From assembly GCA_017557265.1 (NCBI GenBank), contig JAFZAM010000130.1, positions 1 through 15,238 of the forward strand: DNA of 15,238 nucleotides, given 5' to 3'. Each line of letters starts with the position of its first letter. Within the stretch, counting starts at the first letter, position 1. This DNA comes from Oscillospiraceae bacterium. Its GTDB lineage: Bacteria; Bacillota; Clostridia; Oscillospirales; Oscillospiraceae. This document shows, in pieces, positions 1-7,591 of this stretch. Made by a program: the position numbers and the translations under genes. Under the pieces are notes generated by a model. That model was not told the DNA's origin, searched no databases, and saw only the letters and a list, made by a program, of their open reading frames with translations.

Positions 1-1
1 A

Positions 2-2566
2 TACGTTGGTCAGCGTTACTATAGAGAGTATAGTAATTCAATAGAATATACTGGACAGAGGGAAAGATACGAAAACTTCACCTCGGAATATACAGGAATC
101 CGCTATAAGAGAATTGAATCGAACTCAAAGTGGGTACTTACTCACACGATTTCGGGCCTTTATGGACAATCTCTTTCTGAGACAGGACAGCCATGGCCGA
201 CTGATTACGATTGGTTTGATTCTCATAGTGGCTCAACTGCTAATGGAACTCATACAACTTTCCTTGATGCTTTTCTTCCTACAGAAGAAGGCAAAACTCT
301 TCTGATTTTTTATGGGAAGATTCATTCAGACGGAAGAAATCGAGTTTCTTTCTGGCAGCAGACAGAAGACCTTAGCGGATATGTCAAAAAGGATACTGTA
401 TATACAACAGGCGCAGATTTCAATATATCTAATAAGTATACGGGATTCGAGGCCGTTAAGTACAGTCTGGACGAAGGTATAACGTTCAATGACGTTGGTA
501 CTTTCAATCCTTCAACCGGTTACTATGGTTCTGCTATCTCAGGTTATAGTACCTTAGATATCTACTATGACCGCCTTACCAATCAGATCACTTATGCCGA
601 TGGCGCGTATTTCAAAGAGGGTCTTACTCCGCTCGATGTGACTCCCGACGGTGCTCCGCTCAAAGAAGTCCCCGGTATCAACTATGGTGCAGATATCAGC
701 TCTTATAACACATTCTATACTCCGACTAAAGAGGGGTATGTGTTTGAGGGTTGGTACGTCGATCAGCCTTGCAGTACGCCGTATACATTTACGACTATGC
801 CTATAGGCGGCGTGATCGTTTACGCCAAGTGGGTCCAAGTCCAGTATCGTGTGTTCCTTCATCCGGGTGTTCCGGAAGGGGAACTCGTTAACTGGGGCGA
901 CCAGGAAATGAGCTTCCGTGTCAACTATAATGAATCGGTAAAGGGCTCTATGATTGTCGGTATCCGCAATGACTATGAAATAGTCGGCTGGTATTATGAC
1001 GAGGCGTGCACCGATCCTTTCATCTTCGATACCAAGCTCAACAAACAGACCGTTCCTGCGGAAAACGTATACGATACGTCGCAGACTTCCGAGGTCGATC
1101 GTCTCTACGGTCTGCCGCTCGGCAGTAAGCGAGAGTACCAAGGCCAGCCCGACGATCCCGACAACGGCAAGTTCTTCATCTGGGATGATGCGAACGATAC
1201 GTGGCTGCTCGATTCGAATTCCGGGAAGAAGATTCCATGGAACAAGGACGAATATAACAACCGTTTCTGGGTAACGCACGAGTTCCATCTCTACGCCAAG
1301 TGGAGAAGCAAGATCACGGGCGCATACGGTATCGACGTCGAGTACTATAACGGAGACGAATTGTATTATACCGATCCGACGCAGTACCTCGATCAGGCGC
1401 AGGCTATAGCTTATGCTACGACACCGGCTGCAAGCGCAGGCAACGAGTTCAAGTATTGGCTCGTCATGCATTGGGACGGAAGTTCTTACTCCGAACCCGA
1501 GTCCAACGCTCAGCAGGTTCTTCCCGACGCCGGATTTACCGTTCTGAAGACCGACGCTTCCGTCCGTGACTTGACTGCCGAGGAGCTTTCTGCTGCTCCT
1601 GCCGGAGTCACAAAGAAGTACATCATTCGTCTGAAAGCAGTTTTCGGCCCGATCGAATCCGAAACGAAGACGAAGCTCGTCTACGACGGTAACGGCGGTA
1701 CTATAGTCGCTTCGCCGGTGTATCCCGATGGAATGCCGACTCCGACCGTCAACGGAAACGTCATTACGTTCGAAGGTCTGACTATCAACGAGGAGTATCC
1801 GCAGCTCGGCGAAGTCTTTACTCGCCCCGGCTATAATTTCCTCGGATGGTCGAGCAACAGCTCGTCAACTGCTCCGGAATTCGCAGCAGATCAGCTGATC
1901 GCTCCGGATATCCTGAACGGCGGGGTCAATACCCTCTATGCCGTTTGGGAAGAGAAGACCATAACGATCAATTACGTCGCAAAGGGTCCCGACGGAGCGG
2001 AAAACTTCGGTTCAGTGTCTCCGACGGCCGAAACGAATCCCATAAAGGTATTTTCCGGCACTGCGTCCGGCTCGAATGCTACCGCAGGTGAAGGCTTCAA
2101 GTTCGTCGGTTGGTATTCGGACGAGAATTGCGAGACTTTGGTTAGCGAAAATGCGGAATTCGTTCCGCAGAAATCCGGAGACCCCGCTCATTATCCGTAT
2201 GATTCGGAGACTCTGACTTTCTACGCCAAGTTCGAGTACAACACGACGACGCTGACCATTACCAACAACTCAGGTCATGACGCTATATTTACCGTCTCCG
2301 GTCAGGGCTACGAAGGTCTGCTGCTCGCGATACCCAGCGGCAAGTCTCTGACTATAGCGAACGTCTACGTAAACGAGGACTACACTATCACAATGGACAC
2401 CGGTTGGTCGTGGAGATACGATTCGTTCTCCAAAAAGATTGAAAACCTTGATCCAGGCACCAACAGCTATACTGTGGCAGCGCAGACGATGGCTAAGACA
2501 AAATGGCTCAGCGGCACCTCGTACGCGTGGGTATACAAACCGACGCTGTACGTTGTAAGTGATTGA
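2..2566 (+). CDS. InlB B-repeat (Listeria-Bacteroides repeat) surface protein, 5' end missing
   Basis: The frame is open from base 2 to the TGA at 2564-2566, giving 854 residues. The true start lies upstream of the window; the in-frame GTG at 638 is internal, because the same protein continues before it. About residues 1-210 look like the shared ectodomain of clostridial adhesins (motifs GLYGQSL, WP..YDWFD, TFLDAFLP, LDIYYDR). Four InlB/Flg_new-like units follow. Each has a GW core (near residues 245-252, 326-332, 612-618, 699-707) and a YAKW-like end (near 274, 431, 645, 740). The tail (750-854) is a beta-rich DUF5979-like segment with WSWRY at 802-806 and KWLSGTSYAW near 834. No LPXTG motif, terminal hydrophobic anchor or SLH domain is visible, so attachment must be indirect or upstream. 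These repeats are known in extracellular adhesins; the role here is inferred. The stop codon lies 17 bases before the next gene's TTG start. The first 300 bases are about 41% GC by hand count, lower than most of the window. Confidence 0.82.
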   Translation, partial: YVGQRYYREYSNSIEYTGQRERYENFTSEYTGIRYKRIESNSKWVLTHTISGLYGQSLSETGQPWPTDYDWFDSHSGSTANGTHTTFLDAFLPTEEGKTLLIFYGKIHSDGRNRVSFWQQTEDLSGYVKKDTVYTTGADFNISNKYTGFEAVKYSLDEGITFNDVGTFNPSTGYYGSAISGYSTLDIYYDRLTNQITYADGAYFKEGLTPLDVTPDGAPLKEVPGINYGADISSYNTFYTPTKEGYVFEGWYVDQPCSTPYTFTTMPIGGVIVYAKWVQVQYRVFLHPGVPEGELVNWGDQEMSFRVNYNESVKGSMIVGIRNDYEIVGWYYDEACTDPFIFDTKLNKQTVPAENVYDTSQTSEVDRLYGLPLGSKREYQGQPDDPDNGKFFIWDDANDTWLLDSNSGKKIPWNKDEYNNRFWVTHEFHLYAKWRSKITGAYGIDVEYYNGDELYYTDPTQYLDQAQAIAYATTPAASAGNEFKYWLVMHWDGSSYSEPESNAQQVLPDAGFTVLKTDASVRDLTAEELSAAPAGVTKKYIIRLKAVFGPIESETKTKLVYDGNGGTIVASPVYPDGMPTPTVNGNVITFEGLTINEEYPQLGEVFTRPGYNFLGWSSNSSSTAPEFAADQLIAPDILNGGVNTLYAVWEEKTITINYVAKGPDGAENFGSVSPTAETNPIKVFSGTASGSNATAGEGFKFVGWYSDENCETLVSENAEFVPQKSGDPAHYPYDSETLTFYAKFEYNTTTLTITNNSGHDAIFTVSGQGYEGLLLAIPSGKSLTIANVYVNEDYTITMDTGWSWRYDSFSKKIENLDPGTNSYTVAAQTMAKTKWLSGTSYAWVYKPTLYVVSD

Positions 2567-2568
2567 GA

Positions 2569-2575
2569 AAGGAGG
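2569..2575 (+). promoter_or_regulatory. Ribosome binding site fixing a TTG start
   Basis: AAGGAGG lies 8 bases before the TTG at 2584. This favours TTG 2584 over the in-frame TTG at 2563, which overlaps the previous stop codon and would place the ribosome binding site inside the gene. The start at 2584 also puts the lysine-rich signal peptide n-region exactly at the N-terminus. Confidence 0.8.
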
Positions 2576-2583
2576 GACGTCAA

Positions 2584-3087
2584 TTGAAGATAAAGTTTTC
2601 TAAGATGGCGATAACGTTTATCGCCGCGGCGGCCCTCATCATTGGCTGCGTCGCGGGCGGCGCGCTTGCGTACCTCGTCGGCAATACCGACCCCGTGACG
2701 AATACGTTCGTGGCGGGCGAGGTCAAGTGCTCAGTCGATCAGACCGCAAACAGCGCGACCGTTAAGAACGAAGGCAACGTCAGGGCTTATATCCGCGCCG
2801 CCGTCGTCGGCAATACGCTCAACGACGCAGGGCAGATAACGGGCAATTGGACGAATGAGGACTCGTATCTCCTCAACACGACGGATTGGACTAAGGGCAC
2901 AGACGGCTATTATTACTACAATAGCATCGTCGAACCCTCTTCCTCGACGTTAAACTTGTTTAAGTCCGATGCTCCTGTAGAGCTTGATCACTTACTCATA
3001 ACCGTACTCGCCGAGGCCATCCAGGCCGACGGTATACCCGGCGCATTGGACGCTCAGTCTGCGTTTTCCAACGCTTTGCTTAACTGA
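2584..3087 (+). CDS. SipW-dependent signal peptide protein (TasA/camelysin-like), small
   Basis: This 167-residue protein has a basic start (MKIKFSK), a hydrophobic core (about 9-24) and then GGALAYLVGNTDPVTNTFVA at 25-44. That matches the SipW-dependent signal peptide pattern (GGTLAYFTD...NTF.G): an Ala-Tyr cleavage region followed by N-T-F and a beta strand (GEVKCSV). In this known group, the ER-type signal peptidase SipW releases TasA/camelysin-like proteins that build extracellular fibres. The rest is a short beta-sandwich-like domain with N-x-G-N-V-R-A-Y-I-R near 62-71, typical of the family. The start is TTG 2584, chosen on the AAGGAGG at 2569-2575. It sits between the InlB-repeat gene and the SLH gene with short gaps, so the three are probably co-transcribed. 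No sipW gene is in the window. The family assignment is good; the claim that it forms fibres is inference. Confidence 0.8.
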   Translation: MKIKFSKMAITFIAAAALIIGCVAGGALAYLVGNTDPVTNTFVAGEVKCSVDQTANSATVKNEGNVRAYIRAAVVGNTLNDAGQITGNWTNEDSYLLNTTDWTKGTDGYYYYNSIVEPSSSTLNLFKSDAPVELDHLLITVLAEAIQADGIPGALDAQSAFSNALLN

Positions 3088-3098
3088 GGGAGGCGGGA

Positions 3099-4499
3099 AT
3101 GATGAACAAGCTTAAAAAGATAGCTTTTATCGCCATTTCCGTCGTGCTCGTCATCGCGCTCTCGAGCGGCCTGTTCTATGCTCTCGGAAGCGACAGCGAC
3201 CCTACCGTCATATTCGACGCGTCAAGCACGTTGTTCACCTTCCAGAACGTCAAGTACGGCGTCGAACAGAAGGACGCGGCCGACGATGAAGACCCGTATC
3301 CCGATCTTTTCGCCATACGCGGAGCGATGCCCGGCGATTCGTTCAGCTGGGACGTCAACGTCAAGGTAACGAACGCGACCAACAAAAAGGTCACGATGTA
3401 CGTCCGTGCGGAAAACGACAACGATGACTTTAACGCGCTTTTCGCAGCGGATAATCCATATCCGCCGACGATCAAGGTTACTTTCCCCGACGGTTCGGTG
3501 TACACCGCCCGTCTCAACGGGAACGAGTTCATCGAGATCGGCGTGTTCAACGGCAGCGGGACTAAGGAGATAAATCTCAGCCTCGACATCGATATCCTTG
3601 CCGGGAATGAGATAGCGGGTCTTGACGCCGAGATCGACTGGGTATTCTACGCCAAGGTCGAGAACGTCACGCCTCCGCCTCCGCCGCCCCCTCCGCCGAC
3701 GCCCACTCCGACGCCGTCTCCCGAGCCGACCGACGAGCCGGACGAACCGCTCTATCCGCCCGCTCCCGAGCTCAACACCGAGGAGCACTTCGGCTACATC
3801 ATCGGTACTCCGGGCGGACTCGTCAGGCCTGAGGACAACATCACCCGCGCCGAGACCGCGACGATCCTCTTCCGTCTGCTGACGGACGAGAGCCGCGCCG
3901 CCTACTGGTCAACGACCAACTCGTTCAGCGACGTTTCGAGCGACGCATGGTATAATAACGCCGTCTCGACCCTCGAAAACGCGGGCATTATCAAAGGCCG
4001 TCCCGACGGCACGTTCGGCCCGACCGAGCCGATAACTCGCGCGGAGTATGCGGTCATGTTCGCGCGCTTCTTCGACGCTGTACCGTCGTCTCGGGACCTC
4101 TTCCCGGATATCGCGGGCCACTGGGCGCGTGAGTACATCAATACCGCCGCGCAGTTGGGCTTCATCAACGGCCGACCCGACGGGACCTTCGGTCCTAACG
4201 ACAACATCCTCCGCTGCGAGGCCTTCACGCTGACCAACCGCGTGCTCGGCCGCAAGCCGGACAAGGATCATCTCCATGAGGACATGGTCGTCTGGAGCGA
4301 CAATACGCCCGACAAGTGGTATTACGCGCAGGTGCAGGAGGCTACGAACTCCCACGAGTACCAGATGTACGGAGAGGATACCGATTCGCCTTACGAGGAC
4401 TGGACCGCGATCACGCCGATGCGCGACTGGGCTGCGCTTGAAAAGCAGTGGGCTCAGGTGAACGTCGACGATCCGAACGTTTATTCCTCCAAGCCTTAA
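3099..4499 (+). CDS. TasA-like domain protein with three SLH wall-anchoring domains
   Basis: This is 466 residues from ATG 3099; ATG 3102 is an equally good start, since a GGGAGG lies about 5-8 bases upstream of the pair. Residues 1-28 form a signal or membrane segment. Residues 35-189 resemble the beta domain of camelysin/TasA-like proteins: AMPGDSFSWDVNVKVTN (76-92), MYVRAEN (100-106), and LAGNEIAGLDAEIDWVFYA (167-185). A proline-rich linker follows (PPPPPPPPPTPTPTPSPEP, 192-210). Three SLH domains come next, at about 229-278, 279-336 and 337-417. The first two carry the ITRAE signature (248-252 and 312-316). In the third it is ILRCE (370-374). SLH domains are known to bind pyruvylated secondary wall polysaccharide. 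The gene lies 11 bases after its upstream neighbour and is followed by a strong terminator, so it ends the surface operon. It probably anchors or nucleates material made by the two upstream genes, which is inference. Confidence 0.85.
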   Translation: MMNKLKKIAFIAISVVLVIALSSGLFYALGSDSDPTVIFDASSTLFTFQNVKYGVEQKDAADDEDPYPDLFAIRGAMPGDSFSWDVNVKVTNATNKKVTMYVRAENDNDDFNALFAADNPYPPTIKVTFPDGSVYTARLNGNEFIEIGVFNGSGTKEINLSLDIDILAGNEIAGLDAEIDWVFYAKVENVTPPPPPPPPPTPTPTPSPEPTDEPDEPLYPPAPELNTEEHFGYIIGTPGGLVRPEDNITRAETATILFRLLTDESRAAYWSTTNSFSDVSSDAWYNNAVSTLENAGIIKGRPDGTFGPTEPITRAEYAVMFARFFDAVPSSRDLFPDIAGHWAREYINTAAQLGFINGRPDGTFGPNDNILRCEAFTLTNRVLGRKPDKDHLHEDMVVWSDNTPDKWYYAQVQEATNSHEYQMYGEDTDSPYEDWTAITPMRDWAALEKQWAQVNVDDPNVYSSKP

Positions 4500-4520
4500 A
4501 TTGCAAAAGAATCGCTTAAA

Positions 4521-4556
4521 AGAGCTGGCCGGCAATAGCCGGTCAGTTCTTTTTTT
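4521..4556 (+). terminator. Rho-independent terminator of the surface operon
   Basis: A 13-pair stem (4521-4533 with 4538-4550, including two G-U pairs) closes an AATA loop and is followed directly by seven T at 4550-4556. It begins 21 bases after the SLH gene stop. Confidence 0.92.
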
Positions 4557-4604
4557 CGTGCGCAGGGGAGAGGTCCGTCTTTCCTTCGACGAATCAGCAA
4601 AAGC

Positions 4605-4633
4605 TTGACAAGTTGACCGTTTGCAAATAATCT
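4605..4633 (+). promoter_or_regulatory. Candidate sigma-A promoter for the first aldo/keto reductase
   Basis: A perfect -35 TTGACA at 4605-4610, a 17-base spacer and a weaker -10 TAATCT at 4628-4633 lie about 40 bases upstream of the ATG at 4672 and after the preceding terminator. Confidence 0.55.
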
Positions 4634-4671
4634 ATTCCCATAAGTGAATAAAAGGAAATCGGAGGAAGAAA

Positions 4672-5805
4672 ATGATCTACAAAGATTTCAAGGATAAGAA
4701 GCTCTCCGCGCTCGGCTACGGGCTCATGCGTCTGCCGACGACGGACAAGGAGTCCGATATCGACGAGGCCGAGGCGACCCGCCTTATAGACAAGGCCATT
4801 GAGAACGGCATAAACTACTTCGACACCGCGTGGTTTTATCACGGCGGCAACTCCGAGACCGTCGCAGGAAAGGCTCTCGGCAGACACTCGCGAGGCAGCT
4901 ATTTCATCGCGGACAAGTACCCCGGCGTAATGCCCGGCACCTGGAAGAATCCCGAAAAGTTCTTCGAAACACAGCTCGAAAGGATGCGCACGGACCGGTT
5001 TGATTTCTATCTGTTCCATAACGTCTGCGAGATGAACATAGACGCATATACGGACGACGAGAAATACGGCATACACAAGTACATTATCGAGCAGAAGAAA
5101 AAGGGCAGGATAACGCATCTCGGATTCTCGGCTCACGGCGGCATCGACGTGCTGCGCCGCTTCCTTGAGGCTTTCGGTAACGAGATGGAGTTCTGCCAGC
5201 TTCAGCTGAATTATCTCGACTGGGAGTTCCAGGGCTGCCGCGAGAAGGTCGAGCTGCTCGACAGTTACGGCATCCCCGTCTGGGTCATGGAGCCGCTCCG
5301 CGGCGGCAAACTCGCGTCGCTAAAGCCGGAGTACGAGGAAAGGCTCAAAGCGCTTCGTCCCGACGAAGACGCGGCCGCGTGGGCGTTCCGCTTTGCACAG
5401 TCCGTCCCTTCCGTGAAGATGGTGCTCTCCGGCATGACGACGGAGGAAGCGCTCGACAAGAATCTGAAGACGTTCTCCGAGGACAGAAAGCTGAACTCGG
5501 ACGAGATGGACGCGCTTCTCGCCATAGCGCGTGAAATGGCCGCGTCGGGGACAGTCCCTTGTACGGCCTGCAGATACTGCACGTCGCACTGCCCGCAGGA
5601 GCTCGATATCCCGAAACTCATCTCGCTCTACAACGAGCACACGCTGACGGGCGGCGGCTTCATCGCGCCTATGGCGATGATGGCTCTCCCCGAGGACAAG
5701 AGGCCGAAGGCATGCCTGCACTGCAGGAGCTGCGAAGAGGTCTGCCCGCAGCAGATTAAGATATCCGAGGTCATGGAGAGTTTCGCCTCGAAGCTCAGAA
5801 TGTGA
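4672..5805 (+). CDS. Aldo/keto reductase with C-terminal double [4Fe-4S] ferredoxin-like tail (first copy)
   Basis: This 377-residue cytoplasmic protein starts at ATG 4672, with GGAGGA at 4661-4666. Residues 1-285 form an aldo/keto reductase TIM barrel: GLMRLP near 17-22, DTAWFYHGGN at 51-60, and LSGM near 252-255. The expected catalytic tetrad is D51, Y56, K82 and H116. The C-terminal part carries two cysteine sets, C297-C300-C303-C307 followed by Pro and C348-C351-C354-C358 followed by Pro. This is the pattern of two [4Fe-4S] clusters in the iron-sulfur AKR subgroup common in anaerobes. The family reduces or oxidises carbonyl/alcohol groups with NAD(P)H; the clusters suggest coupling to electron carriers. 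The substrate cannot be told. The gene is monocistronic: its own promoter is at 4605-4633 and a hairpin follows at 5823. A second protein of the same architecture lies at 7644-8774. Confidence 0.88.
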   Translation: MIYKDFKDKKLSALGYGLMRLPTTDKESDIDEAEATRLIDKAIENGINYFDTAWFYHGGNSETVAGKALGRHSRGSYFIADKYPGVMPGTWKNPEKFFETQLERMRTDRFDFYLFHNVCEMNIDAYTDDEKYGIHKYIIEQKKKGRITHLGFSAHGGIDVLRRFLEAFGNEMEFCQLQLNYLDWEFQGCREKVELLDSYGIPVWVMEPLRGGKLASLKPEYEERLKALRPDEDAAAWAFRFAQSVPSVKMVLSGMTTEEALDKNLKTFSEDRKLNSDEMDALLAIAREMAASGTVPCTACRYCTSHCPQELDIPKLISLYNEHTLTGGGFIAPMAMMALPEDKRPKACLHCRSCEEVCPQQIKISEVMESFASKLRM

Positions 5806-5822
5806 TAGATAAGACAAAGAAA

Positions 5823-5861
5823 AGGAGCCCTTATCCGTTTATCGGGATAAGGGCTCCTCGT
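5823..5861. terminator. Bidirectional terminator between convergent genes
   Basis: A perfect 14-pair stem (5823-5836 with 5845-5858) has an 8-base loop. Read leftward it runs into a T-rich tract (TTTTCTTTGTCTT on the minus strand), which suits the gene ending at 5891. Read rightward the tail is only CGTTTATG, so rightward termination may be weaker. Confidence 0.8.
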
Positions 5862-5890
5862 TTATGCTTATCTGAAAATATGTGTGCGTT

Positions 5891-7477
5891 TTATCTCCAC
5901 TTGTCGATGGATGTGCTCTGCGGGCTGTACTGCGACCAGCCCTGCACCACGTTGCTGCCCTGAGGGTCGCCTACGACGATGACGTGTATCTGCGAGCGGT
6001 CGAATAGATGCATCACCGTGTCATCCGTTACAGGACCAGCGGAAGGATCCGCCTTCGGGCGCGCGTATACTCTTCTGCCCTTGAGCTCTCCCTCGGTTAT
6101 GAGGAGCTTGTTCCAGAAGTAGTCCTCGATCTCTTTTCTATTTTTGCAGCCCGTCTCCTCGACTAGCTCCTTCGCACGCAGCGGCGAGACGAGAATGCTG
6201 ATGCCGTGCAGCATCTCGAAGGTCTTAACGGACTTATAGAAATCGTCGAGGCTGGGATTTAGCATGTAATTGCCGATATGAGACCATCCGCCGGTCAGGA
6301 TGGAGAGGACGCTCTCGCCCTCCTTGAAGCCCTGCGACGTGGAGTATGGCTTCCAGGGGCTGTTCTCCTCGTTCTCCGCGAAGGCGAAGGTATAGGTCGA
6401 TACGTTGCCCATGACGCCCATCAGGTTGACGCCGACCTCGCTCCCTCCGAGATTAATGAGCGCGAGGCGGTGCGCGCGTCCTATGACGGCGTTGGCGCGG
6501 CCGCCCGGACCGAGCGCGCAAACGGAATCGTTCATGCCGATCTCCTTGCGAATGGGGCCGTTCACGACCTGCATGAAGCTGAAAGCGTTTGTGGATTTGG
6601 CGGTCTGGTGATGGCGCTGGTCCGTCCCCATTATCTCGACCATCGCGAGGATGACGGGGAAGTACTCGGGCTTTGCGCCTGCCATGACGGCCGTTATTGC
6701 TGCTTTTTCAACGGTGACCGTTCTGCCCTCCGGCGCCATCTGAGTCGCTATGATCTCGTCCGGCGCGTGAGAGGTGCCCTTAAGCATCTCGGCGACGCGC
6801 TCCTCGGTCGGGATGATAACGGGCAGCCCGTCGGTCAGGCCGTTCGACTGGAAGTATTCCTGCAGTTCGTCCTCAGTTCCCTCGGCGCAAAAACGAGGCG
6901 GCTGAGCAGGAGTGTAAACGCCGCCTATCTGCTCCTCTGGAGTCAGCGGGCGAAGGAGAGCGTCGACAATGTCGTCCAAGAGCTTCTGCATGTCTTTGCC
7001 ACATAGGCCGGTGCACGGGAAATCCGTCTCCGCGAAGCGTATCTGCATTCCCTCGCGTTCGCGCGAGATGAGAGCGTCTTTTTCAAGATAGCGGTAAAGC
7101 ACGGTAAGACCCGGAATGCCGGCGCGCTCGATGCGCCTTGCCGGCCAAGTGACGGCGCACGCGGTCGTAGAGCAGGAGGGAGCCGCGAAGTAAACGAAGC
7201 AGTCGGCTTTTTCCTTCATCTCTGCCCAGAGCGCGGGCTCGTCGGAAGAATACATCTTGCGAGTGCGGTATTCTATCTTGACGCCGGCAAAACGCTCGCG
7301 GAGATACGCCTCGAGCGCTTTCTGCACCTCGCCGAAGCCGTGCGTATCTCCGCCCCAGGAGTTGATTATATAGACTGTCTTGCCGTCAAGAGTGTCCAAA
7401 CGCGGAGAGAGCGGCGCTCTCATCACGTCGTTGAATAATCCGCGCGGGTCCAGAGCTTTTACGGTTTTATCGTTCAT
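5891..7477 (-). CDS. UGSC-like (seleno)protein-family member fused to a conserved domain of unknown function
   Basis: This is 528 residues from ATG 7477, chosen because AGGGAGGT lies 7 bases upstream. An ATG 21 bases further out (7498) has no comparable site. Residues 8-170 resemble UGSC-like proteins: an LDPRG start, DGKTVYIIN (31-39), and APSCSTTACAVTW near 99-111 followed by IERAGIPG. In the namesake family the redox motif is [U/C]-G-S-C. Here the aligned residues are A-P-S-C (99-102), with another cysteine at 107. Residues about 203-375 are a conserved region (LTDGLPVIIPTEERV, VEKAAITAVMAGAKPEYFPV, VVNGPIRKEIG, YTFAFAENEENSPW) that I recall from many uncharacterised bacterial proteins. 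The C-terminus has VIVVGDPQGSN (500-510) and WSQYSP. The reaction is unknown. The gene is divergent from the second Fe-S aldo/keto reductase and shares its promoter region. The family call rests on recalled motifs rather than a search. Confidence 0.62.
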   Translation of the reverse strand: MNDKTVKALDPRGLFNDVMRAPLSPRLDTLDGKTVYIINSWGGDTHGFGEVQKALEAYLRERFAGVKIEYRTRKMYSSDEPALWAEMKEKADCFVYFAAPSCSTTACAVTWPARRIERAGIPGLTVLYRYLEKDALISREREGMQIRFAETDFPCTGLCGKDMQKLLDDIVDALLRPLTPEEQIGGVYTPAQPPRFCAEGTEDELQEYFQSNGLTDGLPVIIPTEERVAEMLKGTSHAPDEIIATQMAPEGRTVTVEKAAITAVMAGAKPEYFPVILAMVEIMGTDQRHHQTAKSTNAFSFMQVVNGPIRKEIGMNDSVCALGPGGRANAVIGRAHRLALINLGGSEVGVNLMGVMGNVSTYTFAFAENEENSPWKPYSTSQGFKEGESVLSILTGGWSHIGNYMLNPSLDDFYKSVKTFEMLHGISILVSPLRAKELVEETGCKNRKEIEDYFWNKLLITEGELKGRRVYARPKADPSAGPVTDDTVMHLFDRSQIHVIVVGDPQGSNVVQGWSQYSPQSTSIDKWR

Positions 7478-7484
7478 TCGGGTG

Positions 7485-7493
7485 ACCTCCCTT
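7485..7493 (-). promoter_or_regulatory. Ribosome binding site fixing the start at 7477
   Basis: The minus strand reads AAGGGAGGT here, 7 bases before the ATG at 7477. This makes the ATG at 7498, which lies upstream of the site, an unlikely start. Confidence 0.8.
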
Positions 7494-7525
7494 ATCATTA
7501 CATTTTTCTATCGCATCGGCCGCTA

Positions 7526-7572
7526 TTGACTTAAAGCCGTTTTTAGAGAATAATATACTTAAAATATATAAT
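7526..7572 (+). promoter_or_regulatory. Candidate promoter elements for the second aldo/keto reductase operon
   Basis: A -35-like TTGACT is at 7526-7531, with TAATAT at 7551-7556 (19-base spacing). A perfect -10 TATAAT is at 7567-7572 but lacks a good -35 at the usual distance. The TATAAT overlaps the -10 of the opposing promoter, so the two directions may compete or share a regulator. Which element is used cannot be decided from the sequence. Confidence 0.45.
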
Positions 7573-7591
7573 CAGCCGTGCCGCCTGTCAA
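7563..7591 (-). promoter_or_regulatory. Sigma-A promoter for the UGSC-like gene
   Basis: On the minus strand a perfect -35 TTGACA (7591 to 7586), a 17-base spacer and a -10 TATATT (7568 to 7563) lie about 80 bases before the ATG at 7477. This is the best promoter match in the window. Confidence 0.72.

Noticed and set aside
554..1471. Long minus-strand open frame opposite the adhesin gene
   Set aside because: It lies fully antisense to the InlB-repeat coding frame, has no family motif and mirrors the codon bias of the real gene.
638..2566. A complete gene starting at GTG 638
   Set aside because: The same frame is open back to base 2 and its translation continues as an adhesin-type ectodomain. 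There is no ribosome binding site before 638, so it is an internal codon.
3670..3735. CCG/CCT-rich simple repeat as a possible tandem repeat locus
   Set aside because: It simply encodes the proline/threonine linker of the SLH protein, and the units are not precise enough to call a separate repeat feature.
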